In this document: positions 40,850-47,766 of the stretch, in pieces
How positions within the stretch are numbered: the first letter of the stretch is position 1
How the letters are laid out: every line of letters begins with the position of its first letter
Source: JBDLRH01 sp039800165
GTDB taxonomy: Bacteria; Pseudomonadota; Gammaproteobacteria; Burkholderiales; Burkholderiaceae_C
NCBI GenBank assembly: GCA_039800165.1
Contig: JBDLRH010000121.1
Coordinates: 1 to 47,766 of the forward strand
DNA: 47,766 nucleotides
Direction of reading: 5' to 3'
Position numbers and translations under genes: made by a program
The notes under the pieces: generated by a model
The model's database searches: none
What the model saw: the letters and a program-made list of their open reading frames with translations, nothing else
Told to the model about the DNA's origin: nothing

Positions 40850-42040
40850 ATGAATCGGGCCCCACCCTCGGACAGTGCCGCGCTGCGCTGGGACGTCTTT
40901 TGCCGGGTGATCGACAACCATGGCGACCTGGGCGTGTGCTGGCGACTGGCGCGTCAGCTGCGCGATGCCGGGCAGCGCGTTCGGCTGTGGGTGGACGATG
41001 CATCGGCGCTGGCGTGGATGGCCCCAGGCGCGCTGCAGCCCAGCCCAAGCACCGCCTGGGGTAGCGCGCCGCACGTCACCGTGCTGCCGTGGAGCGCCGC
41101 CACCCGGCCTGAGCATTTCGGCGGCCTCGAGCCCGGCGATGTGTGGATCGAGGCCTTCGGCTGTGAGCTGCCCGAGGCCTTCGTCGCCCACGGCGTGCGC
41201 CACCGCGCCACCGCCCCGGCGTGGATCAACCTCGAGTACCTGAGCGCCGAGCCCTGGGTCGAGCGTCACCACGGCCTGCCCTCGCCGGTGATGAGCGGCC
41301 CTGCCCTCGGCTGGACCAAGCGCTTTTTCTACCCGGGCTTCACTGCGGGCACAGGTGGCCTGCTGCGCGAGGCCGATCTGCTGGCGCAGCAACAGGCCTT
41401 TGACCGCACCGCCTGGCGCGCAGCGCACGCGCCCGCATTGCAAGGCGGCGGGCGGCTCATCAGCCTGTTCTGCTACGAACCGCCGGGGCTGGCCGGCTTG
41501 CTGGCCCAGTTGCGCGGCAGCGCAGACCATCTGCTGGTCACCCCCGGGCGGCCCTTGTCTGCAATGAACATGGCCATGCAAACGGCGATGCAGGCGCCGA
41601 CCGTCACCCCTGCCACGCCTGTTGCCCTTGCCACCCCTGCTGCGTCCACGCCCCACACCATGGCCTGGACCGCCCTGCCGTGGACAGACCAGCACGGCTT
41701 TGACCGCATGCTGTGGGCCTGCGACCTGAACCTGGTGCGCGGCGAGGATTCGCTGGTGCGCGCGCTGTGGGCCGGGCGGCCCTTCGTCTGGAACATCTAT
41801 CCGCAGCACGACAACGCCCACCACGCGAAGCTCGACGCGTTCTTGGGCTGGCTGGATGCACCGCCGCGCCTGCGCCGCTTTCACCGGGTATGGAACGGCA
41901 TCGAATCAGGCGCCCTGCCCGCACTGGACGGCACCACCCTGGCCGACTGGCAGGCCTGCACACAGGCGGCACGCCAGCGGCTGCTGGCACAAGACGACCT
42001 GCTGACGCAGCTGCTGCGCTGGGCCCGCCCGTCGGGTTAA
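40850..42040 (+). CDS. earP: EF-P arginine rhamnosyltransferase EarP
   Basis: A 396-residue GT-B glycosyltransferase that adds rhamnose from dTDP-rhamnose to Arg32 of elongation factor P. Catalytic Asp22 and Asp26 are in IDNHGDLGVCWRLARQL; the nucleotide-binding acidic pair E299-D300 is in CDLNLVRGEDSLVRALWAG, followed by FVWNIYPQHDNAH. A low-complexity stretch rich in M, A, T and P (about residues 238-270) interrupts the C-terminal domain. Placed 68 bases upstream of efp, its substrate. ATG 40850 is divergent from uvrC by 59 bases. Confidence 0.95.
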   Translation: MNRAPPSDSAALRWDVFCRVIDNHGDLGVCWRLARQLRDAGQRVRLWVDDASALAWMAPGALQPSPSTAWGSAPHVTVLPWSAATRPEHFGGLEPGDVWIEAFGCELPEAFVAHGVRHRATAPAWINLEYLSAEPWVERHHGLPSPVMSGPALGWTKRFFYPGFTAGTGGLLREADLLAQQQAFDRTAWRAAHAPALQGGGRLISLFCYEPPGLAGLLAQLRGSADHLLVTPGRPLSAMNMAMQTAMQAPTVTPATPVALATPAASTPHTMAWTALPWTDQHGFDRMLWACDLNLVRGEDSLVRALWAGRPFVWNIYPQHDNAHHAKLDAFLGWLDAPPRLRRFHRVWNGIESGALPALDGTTLADWQACTQAARQRLLAQDDLLTQLLRWARPSG

Positions 42041-42108
42041 AATCGTGGGCTTTGGCCGAATGCCAGCCAGGCCGGCCCGTCAGACCCGCCCTGTACAGGG
42101 AAGCCCTC

Positions 42109-42663
42109 ATGAAAATCGCTCAAGAAATCCGCGCCGGCAACGTCATCATGCAAAACGGCGCACCGTGGGTGGTGCTGCGCACCGAATACGCCCGCGGCGG
42201 CCGCAACGCAGCCACCGTGCGCATGAAGCTCAAGAGCCTGTTGTCCAACCAGGGCACGGAAATCGTGTTCAAGGCCGACGACAAGATGGACCAGATCGTG
42301 CTGGACAAGAAGGAGTGCACCTACTCCTACTTCGCCGACCCGATGTATGTGTGGATGGATACCGACTACAACCAGTATGAGGTGGAAGCCGAGAACATGG
42401 GTGACGCGCTGAACTACCTGGAAGACGGCATGGGCGCCGAAGTGGTGTTCTACGACGGCAAGGCGATCTCGGTGGAACTGCCCACCAGCGTCGAGCGCGA
42501 GATCACCTGGACCGAACCGGCCGTCAAGGGCGACACCTCGGGCAAGGTGCTCAAGCCCGCCAAGATCGCCACCGGCTTCGAAATCGGCGTGCCGATCTTC
42601 GTGGCGCAGGGCGACAAGGTCGAGATCGACACCCGCACCGGCGAATACCGTCGGCGCGTCTGA
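42109..42663 (+). CDS. efp: Elongation factor P (Arg32 type)
   Basis: A 184-residue translation factor that rescues ribosomes stalled at proline runs. Three OB-type domains; the loop YARGGRNAATVRMK presents Arg32, the residue rhamnosylated by EarP, instead of the lysine used by the EpmA pathway. C-terminal signature KVEIDTRTGEYRRRV. Normal length. A strong terminator follows its stop. The earP-efp pairing makes the modification route clear. Confidence 0.97.
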   Translation: MKIAQEIRAGNVIMQNGAPWVVLRTEYARGGRNAATVRMKLKSLLSNQGTEIVFKADDKMDQIVLDKKECTYSYFADPMYVWMDTDYNQYEVEAENMGDALNYLEDGMGAEVVFYDGKAISVELPTSVEREITWTEPAVKGDTSGKVLKPAKIATGFEIGVPIFVAQGDKVEIDTRTGEYRRRV

Positions 42664-42695
42664 CAGCCCTCTGGCACGGGCAGTGACACCGGAAC

Positions 42696-42725
42696 AAGGC
42701 TCCCGCGCGGGGCCTTTTTCTTTTT
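42696..42725 (+). terminator. Rho-independent terminator of efp
   Basis: AAGGCTCC at 42696-42703 pairs with GGGGCCTT at 42709-42716 (one G-T pair), then a T-rich run to 42725. It ends six bases before the next ATG, so the DUF3445 gene needs its own promoter or read-through. Confidence 0.85.
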
Positions 42726-42730
42726 GAGCC

Positions 42731-43555
42731 ATGGACTTCGACCTGCTGCAAATCACAGTGCCGTTTCGGATGCAGCCCGGCCTGGCCCGGGTGGATGCCA
42801 CCGCCTGCCAGCTCACGCCGCTGGACCCACGCAGCGCGCTGCATGCAGAAAAGCAGGCGGTGTGGCGCGCCGGCCAGTCGCGCCATGCGCTCCCGGGGGT
42901 CGATGAGCAGGCCATCCTGGCCACGATAGCGGCGCACGCGCCCGCTGGCGTGGATCCAACGTGCCCGCTCGAGCTGCAGTTCGAGGAAGATTTCGCCTTG
43001 CTTGACGGCGCCAGCGGCACCGTGCCCTGGATGTGCCTTTGCGTGCCCTCGCACTGGGCGCCCGAAGACAAGCTCGGCCAGTCGCTTTCGGGCATCCACG
43101 CACCGGTGGCCGATGCCAGCCTGCTGCAGCAAGCAAGCGACGCACTGACGCGCCTTGTCACCTCGGGCGAGCACTGGCAGCGTCACGTGTGGACGATCTC
43201 GCCGTCGGCGCGCTTTGACCAGCACCCGAAGCGGCATGCGCGCACACCGTGGCCCGCCAGCGGTGCATCTGCTGCGCTCGATGCAGACGAAGCCTTCGCG
43301 CAGCAGTGCCATCTGCGTGCCGAGCGGCAGAGCTTCCTGCCGGTTGCCGGTACCACGCAGGCGGTGTTCGCCATCCGCGTGATGCTGCAGCCGCTGACGC
43401 AGGCGGTCAGCGACGCCGCCCGCGCCGCGCGGCTGCACGACGCCCTGGCCTCGATGAGCGATGCGGTGCTGCACTACAAGGGGCTGGACGACGCGCGCGC
43501 GCCCTTGCTGCGCTGGCTTGAACGCCGCGCGCAGACAGGCCAGGCCACCGCATGA
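42731..43555 (+). CDS. DUF3445 protein, heme-dependent oxidative N-demethylase-like
   Basis: A 274-residue protein matching the DUF3445 (HODM alpha-like) pattern: an opening FRMQPGL segment, LQFEEDFALLDG, LCVPSHWAPEDKLGQSL with SGIHAPV, HWQRHVWTI, and LRAERQSFLPVAGTTQAVF. Known members use heme to demethylate small amines such as dimethylamine. No reductase or ferredoxin subunit is next to it, so the electron donor is unknown. Its TGA overlaps the AEC transporter start by four bases, which suggests a transported substrate or product. Shorter than many members. Confidence 0.78.
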   Translation: MDFDLLQITVPFRMQPGLARVDATACQLTPLDPRSALHAEKQAVWRAGQSRHALPGVDEQAILATIAAHAPAGVDPTCPLELQFEEDFALLDGASGTVPWMCLCVPSHWAPEDKLGQSLSGIHAPVADASLLQQASDALTRLVTSGEHWQRHVWTISPSARFDQHPKRHARTPWPASGASAALDADEAFAQQCHLRAERQSFLPVAGTTQAVFAIRVMLQPLTQAVSDAARAARLHDALASMSDAVLHYKGLDDARAPLLRWLERRAQTGQATA

Positions 43556-44454
43556 CGCTGCTGCAGCGTCTGGCCGAAATTCTGGTGCCGGTGTTCTTTT
43601 GCGTGGCCGTGGGCTGGTACTACGGCCGCCGCGAACGCCCCGACCTGACCACCTTCAACCGCGTGGCGCTCGATGTTCTGGCGCCGGTGCTGGTGTATTC
43701 GGCCCTGGCCTCGCGTGACTTCCGCTTGCGCGACCACGACACCCTGCTGCTCGGCGGCCTGCTGCTGATTGCGGGATCGGGCCTGATCGGCTGGGCCGTC
43801 GCGCGCGTCAGCGGCACCTCGCCGCGCACGCTGGTGCCGGTGGTGATGTTCAACAACAGCGGCAACATGGGGCTGCCGCTGGCGCTGCTGGCCTTCGGGC
43901 CGGCGCACTTCGGCGCGGCGGTGGCGCTGTTCTCGATCAACAACCTGCTGCACTTCTCGCTGGGCGCGCGCATCACCAGCGCGCAGGCACGCACCCGCGA
44001 TCTGCTGTTCAGCCCGCTGATGGTGGCCACCGCCCTCGGCTTTGCCAGCGCCCTGCTCGACTGGCGGCCGCCAGACATGCTGATGTCGGGCATGCAGCTG
44101 CTGGGCAACGCGCTGCTGCCGATGATGCTGTTCGCGCTGGGCGTGCGGCTGACCCAGCTCACGCGCGCCGACATCCCGCGCGGCCTGCTGGGCGCCTTTG
44201 CGCGCCCGCTGGCGGGCCTGGCGCTGGCCATCCCGATCGCCTGGGCGTTGGGCCTGCGGGGCGCGGCGCTGGGCCAGCTGCTGCTGTTCGGTGCACTGCC
44301 GCCGGCGGTGGTGCAGTTCCTGCTGGCCGAGCGCTACCACCAGGAGCCGCAGAAAGTGGCGGCGATGACGCTGCTGGGTAACGCGCTGGCGGTGGTGTTC
44401 GTGCCGATCGCGCTGATGATTGCACTCACCCTCGGGTCTGCACTCCCGCCGTGA
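43552..44454 (+). CDS. AEC-family transporter (auxin efflux carrier type)
   Basis: A 300-residue inner-membrane protein with ten helices in two halves. Features: LVPVFFCVAVGWYYGRR at the N-terminus, MFNNSGNMGLPLALLAFG (the family N-x-x-N-x-G-x-P region) and FGALPPAVVQFLLAERY near the C-terminus. Bacterial AEC members carry malate, malonate or other organic acids. Co-translated with the DUF3445 gene. Substrate unknown. Confidence 0.9.
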   Translation: MTLLQRLAEILVPVFFCVAVGWYYGRRERPDLTTFNRVALDVLAPVLVYSALASRDFRLRDHDTLLLGGLLLIAGSGLIGWAVARVSGTSPRTLVPVVMFNNSGNMGLPLALLAFGPAHFGAAVALFSINNLLHFSLGARITSAQARTRDLLFSPLMVATALGFASALLDWRPPDMLMSGMQLLGNALLPMMLFALGVRLTQLTRADIPRGLLGAFARPLAGLALAIPIAWALGLRGAALGQLLLFGALPPAVVQFLLAERYHQEPQKVAAMTLLGNALAVVFVPIALMIALTLGSALPP

Positions 44455-44500
44455 TGCGCCGGGGGGTGTGCCGAGCAGGGTTCCGCGCCACAATGCCGCC

Positions 44501-45364
44501 ATGGAATCGCAGACCCCGCTGACCGACCGCCGCCTGGCCGACGCCTGGGCCGAGCTGCAGGCGCATGCCGCCAACGGCAACCCGCTGCAGCCCGACGCCT
44601 ACCGCATCGCCTTCGCCGACCCGGAATTCCTGCTGCGCCGCGAAACGCGCGGCATCCGCTTCCAGCTCGAGCTGCTCAAGCCCGACATCGAGCAGCAGGT
44701 GGCCGGCGTGGAACACACCATCGTGGTGTTCGGCAGCGCGCGCTTTGTCTCGGCCGACGACGCGGCGCGCCTGAGCGACGAGGCCGCCCGCAGCGGCGAT
44801 GCGCAGATGACCGAGCGTGCCCAGCGGCTCACGCGCAGCGCCGTGCACTACGAGCGCGCGCGCGAATTCGGGCAGGTGGTGGGCCGCTGGAGCCTGCAGC
44901 GCCCGAGCAACGAGCGCCTGTACATCTGCACCGGTGGCGGCCCCGGCATCATGGAAGCGGCGATGCGCGGTGCGCGCGAAGTCGGCATGGAGGCAGTGGC
45001 GCTGAACATCGCGCTGCCGCACGAGCAAGAGCCCAACCCCTATGTCACGCCAGCGCTGAGCTTCAAGTTCCATTATTTCGCGCTGCGCAAGATGCACTTC
45101 ATGATGCGCGCCAAGGCGCTGGTGGTGTTTCCGGGCGGCTTCGGCACGCTCGACGAACTGTTCGAGGTGATCACCCTCGTGCAGACGCGCAAGGCCAAGC
45201 CGGTGCCGATCGTGCTGTTCGGCACCGACTACTGGCAGCGGCTGGTGAACTTCGAGATGCTGGTCGACGAGGGCGTCATCTCGCGCAGCGACCTTGACCT
45301 GTTCAGCTTTGCCGACGAGGCCGCCCAGGCCTGGGAATCGATACGCTCGTTCTACGGCCTGTAG
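44501..45364 (+). CDS. LOG-family protein (cytokinin riboside 5'-monophosphate phosphoribohydrolase fold)
   Basis: A 287-residue Rossmann-fold protein often labelled lysine decarboxylase. Motifs IVVFGSARF, YICTGGGPGIMEAAMRGA and VVFPGGFGTLDELFEVITL (PGGxGTxxE) are the catalytic signature of LOG nucleosidases, which release a base from a nucleoside monophosphate. It carries about 80 extra N-terminal residues, as in the long (TIGR00725/YgdH-like) group. Its 3' end faces the MFS gene with 15 bases between. Confidence 0.88.
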   Translation: MESQTPLTDRRLADAWAELQAHAANGNPLQPDAYRIAFADPEFLLRRETRGIRFQLELLKPDIEQQVAGVEHTIVVFGSARFVSADDAARLSDEAARSGDAQMTERAQRLTRSAVHYERAREFGQVVGRWSLQRPSNERLYICTGGGPGIMEAAMRGAREVGMEAVALNIALPHEQEPNPYVTPALSFKFHYFALRKMHFMMRAKALVVFPGGFGTLDELFEVITLVQTRKAKPVPIVLFGTDYWQRLVNFEMLVDEGVISRSDLDLFSFADEAAQAWESIRSFYGL

Positions 45365-45379
45365 TCCGCAGCGCACCCT

Positions 45380-46546
45380 TCAGCCGCGCGCGGGCGGTTT
45401 CATCCGCAGCGCGGTGGGGATGCCGGTTCCGGCCACCGCACCCACCGCCCAGAACACGCTCTTGATGCCGACGATGGCGCCCGCCGCGCCAAACAGCAGC
45501 GGCATCAGCACGCTGGAGGCATTGATCGCCATCAGCCGCAGGCCCAGCGCCTCGCCATGCCGGTGCGCCGGGGTGATCTGGTGCAGCGTGCTCATCACCA
45601 TCGGCTGCACGCAGCCCAGCGCCAGGCCCAGCAGCACGGAACACACGCCCATGGCCAGCGGCGCCGTCATGAACGGATAGACGCAGAACACCAGTGCGCA
45701 CACCGCCATGGCCAGTGCGATCACACGGTGCTCGCGCACATGCGCGGCCACCATCGGCAGCACCACCCGGATGCCTGCCGCGGCGATCGCAAAAGAGCCG
45801 AGGATCGCGCCGATCACCGATGCGCTGAAGCCGAGTTCATGGCCGAGCACCGGAACCACAAAGGTGTGCACATCCCAGCACGACGCCATCACCCAGTTGA
45901 CGATCAGCAAGCGGCGAAACGCGCGGTCGCGCAGCAGGTCCATCGCACCGCTGGGTGCCGCCTCGGCCGCTGCCGCACTGCCCTGCGCATCGTGCGTCTC
46001 GCGCGTGTGGCGCACCCACCACCAGCACAGCAGCGGCAGCACCGCCATCAGCGCAAACGCGGCGCGGAACCCCGCATGGTCGATCAGCAGGCCGGCGGCC
46101 AGCGGGCCGATGAAGTTGGAGATGGCCGGACCGATCGACAGCCACGAGAACACCTGGCGCAGCTGCGTCGGGTCTTCGGCCATGCGGCCCACATGCCGCT
46201 GCAGCGCGATCACCGCCGCACCGGTGGCGCCGCCGGTCATCAGCGCGCTCAGGCACAGCACCGGGAACACCGGCCAGATCACCGCCAGCGCGGCACCGGC
46301 ACTGGCGACGGCGACGCTCCAGGCCACCGGACGCTTGAGGCCGTGGCGGTCCACATAGCGGCCCGCAGGCAGCGCCAGGAACACCTGCGTGAGGGCAAAC
46401 AGGGCCAGCAGCACACCCACCGCCGCTTCGCTGTAGCCATCGCGCAGCGCCAGCAGCGGCGCGGCCATGCGCGTGCCGGCCATGCAGGCATGCAGGCAGA
46501 TCTGCCCGGCAATCAGGCGCGCGAGCGGGCGCGACAGCCCGCTCAC
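45380..46546 (-). CDS. MFS transporter
   Basis: A 388-residue twelve-helix major facilitator. Motif A-like loop GRYVDRHGLKRPVAW follows helix 2; SIGPAISNFIGPLAAGLLID lies in helix 5; a central hydrophilic loop (about 185-210) splits the halves. Substrate not assignable. It starts at GTG 46546, overlapping the rmuC stop by four bases, so it is translated with rmuC. Confidence 0.85.
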   Translation of the reverse strand: MSGLSRPLARLIAGQICLHACMAGTRMAAPLLALRDGYSEAAVGVLLALFALTQVFLALPAGRYVDRHGLKRPVAWSVAVASAGAALAVIWPVFPVLCLSALMTGGATGAAVIALQRHVGRMAEDPTQLRQVFSWLSIGPAISNFIGPLAAGLLIDHAGFRAAFALMAVLPLLCWWWVRHTRETHDAQGSAAAAEAAPSGAMDLLRDRAFRRLLIVNWVMASCWDVHTFVVPVLGHELGFSASVIGAILGSFAIAAAGIRVVLPMVAAHVREHRVIALAMAVCALVFCVYPFMTAPLAMGVCSVLLGLALGCVQPMVMSTLHQITPAHRHGEALGLRLMAINASSVLMPLLFGAAGAIVGIKSVFWAVGAVAGTGIPTALRMKPPARG

Positions 46547-47766
46547 GGCGCGGGTTCGTCCGGGTCAGGCGCAGCGGCGGCCGACAGCCCGGGCAGCAGC
46601 GTCTGCGCCTGCGTCTCGGGCAGCGCATCGACGCTCTTGAGCGCGCGATTCATCACATTGCTGCGGGTCTGCGCCCGCTCCAGCGTGTTGAGCACGGTCT
46701 GCGTCTGGTCCTTCACCCGGGCCAGCACTTCGCCGAACTTGCCGAACTCGGTCTTGACCGCACCGAGCACCTGCCAGACTTCACTCGAGCGCTTCTCGAG
46801 CGCCAGCGTGCGAAAGCCCATCTGCAGCGAATTGAGCATCGCCAGCAGCGTGGTGGGCCCGGCCAGCGTGATACGGTGCTCGCGCTGCAGTGCCTCCATC
46901 AGGCCCGGGCGGCGCAGCACCTCGGCGTACAGGCCCTCGGTGGGCAGGAACAGGATGGCGAAATCGGTGGTGTGTGGCGGCTCCACATACTTCTGCACGA
47001 TGGACTTGGCCTCGGATCGGATGCGCGCCTCCAGCGCCTTGCCGGCGGCTTCGGCGCCAGCGGCATCGGCTGCGTGTTGTGCGGCCAGCAGCCGCTCGTA
47101 GTCTTCGTTCGGAAACTTCGCATCGATCGGCAGCCACACCACCGACTGCCCTTCGCCGCGGCCCGGCAGGCGGATCGCAAAGTCCACCGCCTCGCGCGTA
47201 CCCGGGCGGGTGACCTGCTGCACCGCGTACTGCTCGGGCGAGAACACCTGCTCGAGCAGGCTGCCGAGCTGCGCCTCGCCGAACATGCCGCGCGTCTTCA
47301 CGTTGCTCAGCAGGTGCTTGAGGTCGCCCACGCCCTGCGCCAGGGTCTGCATTTCACCCAGGCCCTTGTGCACCTGCTCCAGGCGCTCGGCCACCTGGCG
47401 AAAGCTTTCACCCAGGCGCTGCTCCAGCGTGGACTGCAGCTTCTCGTCCACCGTCTTGCGCATCTCCTCGAGCTTCTGCGCGTTGGCCTGCTGCAGCTGC
47501 AGCAGCTGCGCCTCCAGCGTGGTGCGCACCTCGCCAATGCGGCGTGCGTTGCTTTCGCTGAGCGACTGCAGCTGCTGCGACAGGGTGTCCGACAGCGACT
47601 TCTGCAGCAGCGACAGTTGCTGCGCGAAGGCGTCGATCTGCGTGTTCTGGGTGCGGGTGGCCTCGGCTGCCTGCTTGACCACCGCCTCCTGGAAGGTGGC
47701 CAGCGTCTGCATCAGTTCGCTGCGGGTGCCGCGCGCCGAATCGGCGATGTCGGCGCGCAGGCTGCG
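46543..47766 (-). CDS. rmuC: DNA recombination protein RmuC, 5' end outside window
   Basis: C-terminal 407 residues of RmuC, which limits DNA inversion at short inverted repeats. The visible part starts in a long coiled coil rich in Q, S and L (about the first 150 residues), then the nuclease-like core: LLSNVKTRGMFGEAQLGSLL, EQVFSPEQYAVQQ, LPIDAKFPNEDYERLL and FLPTEGLYAEVLRRPGL. The frame stays open to base 47766, so the N-terminal anchor lies beyond the window; the ATG at 47712 is internal. Confidence 0.93.
   Translation of the reverse strand, partial: RSLRADIADSARGTRSELMQTLATFQEAVVKQAAEATRTQNTQIDAFAQQLSLLQKSLSDTLSQQLQSLSESNARRIGEVRTTLEAQLLQLQQANAQKLEEMRKTVDEKLQSTLEQRLGESFRQVAERLEQVHKGLGEMQTLAQGVGDLKHLLSNVKTRGMFGEAQLGSLLEQVFSPEQYAVQQVTRPGTREAVDFAIRLPGRGEGQSVVWLPIDAKFPNEDYERLLAAQHAADAAGAEAAGKALEARIRSEAKSIVQKYVEPPHTTDFAILFLPTEGLYAEVLRRPGLMEALQREHRITLAGPTTLLAMLNSLQMGFRTLALEKRSSEVWQVLGAVKTEFGKFGEVLARVKDQTQTVLNTLERAQTRSNVMNRALKSVDALPETQAQTLLPGLSAAAAPDPDEPAP

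Noticed and set aside
38361..40853. An 830-residue plus-strand frame over uvrC
   Set aside because: Mirror image of the well-supported uvrC and lipoprotein genes.

Overview
The window is G+C-rich chromosomal DNA with dense gene packing and many 4-base ATGA/GTGA start-stop overlaps. Several things point to a betaproteobacterium of the order Burkholderiales (Comamonadaceae or a Rubrivivax/Leptothrix-like relative). EarP lies next to an elongation factor P with arginine at position 32, two Bug/TctC receptors stand alone, and there is a hupB - tRNA-Val - ppiD - tRNA-His block. This placement is inference; there is no rRNA or other taxonomic marker. I see no insertion sequence, integrase, CRISPR array or phage gene, and no stretch above 300 bases without a gene.

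Layout. 1-9932: 3' part of ilvD, a small cytochrome c, a TDT-type exporter, a hybrid sensor kinase, an HDAC-family amidohydrolase, a minus-strand unit (small unknown protein - WYL regulator - MFS transporter) and a lipoprotein alpha/beta-hydrolase. 10034-24525: a contiguous acid-catabolism region of about 14.5 kb in two units. The first unit is a TakP-like TRAP receptor plus a beta-hydroxyacid dehydrogenase, divergent from a GntR regulator, a BKACE-family enzyme, a fluoroacetate-dehalogenase-like hydrolase and an IlvD/Edd dehydratase. The second unit is a LysR regulator divergent from a RuBisCO-like protein, a DUF1537 kinase, a TRAP receptor, an ApnO-like oxidoisomerase, TRAP DctQ and DctM, and a second copy of the small unknown protein. 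24554-32790: an orphan sensor kinase, then a minus-strand unit for oxidative ring attack (VOC dioxygenase - FAD monooxygenase - IclR - FAH hydrolase - thioesterase), divergent from two Bug receptors and an NTF2-like protein.

32799-47766 is mostly housekeeping: tRNA-His, ppiD, tRNA-Val, hupB, a tartrate/D-malate dehydrogenase, an EamA exporter, pgsA, a TonB-C-like lipoprotein, uvrC, earP, efp, a DUF3445 heme N-demethylase relative, an AEC transporter, a LOG-family protein, an MFS transporter and the 3' part of rmuC.

How the genes fit together. In the second catabolic unit the order transport - ApnO-like oxidation/isomerisation - DUF1537 phosphorylation - RuBisCO-like cleavage matches the known logic of D-apionate breakdown. 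No apiose dehydrogenase, apionolactonase or erythrulose-phosphate isomerase is in the window, so the imported compound is probably already an acid. The neighbouring BKACE/hydrolase/dehydratase unit looks like a second acid pathway with no described equivalent that I can name. The small protein of unknown function that closes the RuBisCO-like operon and heads the WYL operon is the best candidate for an undescribed component.
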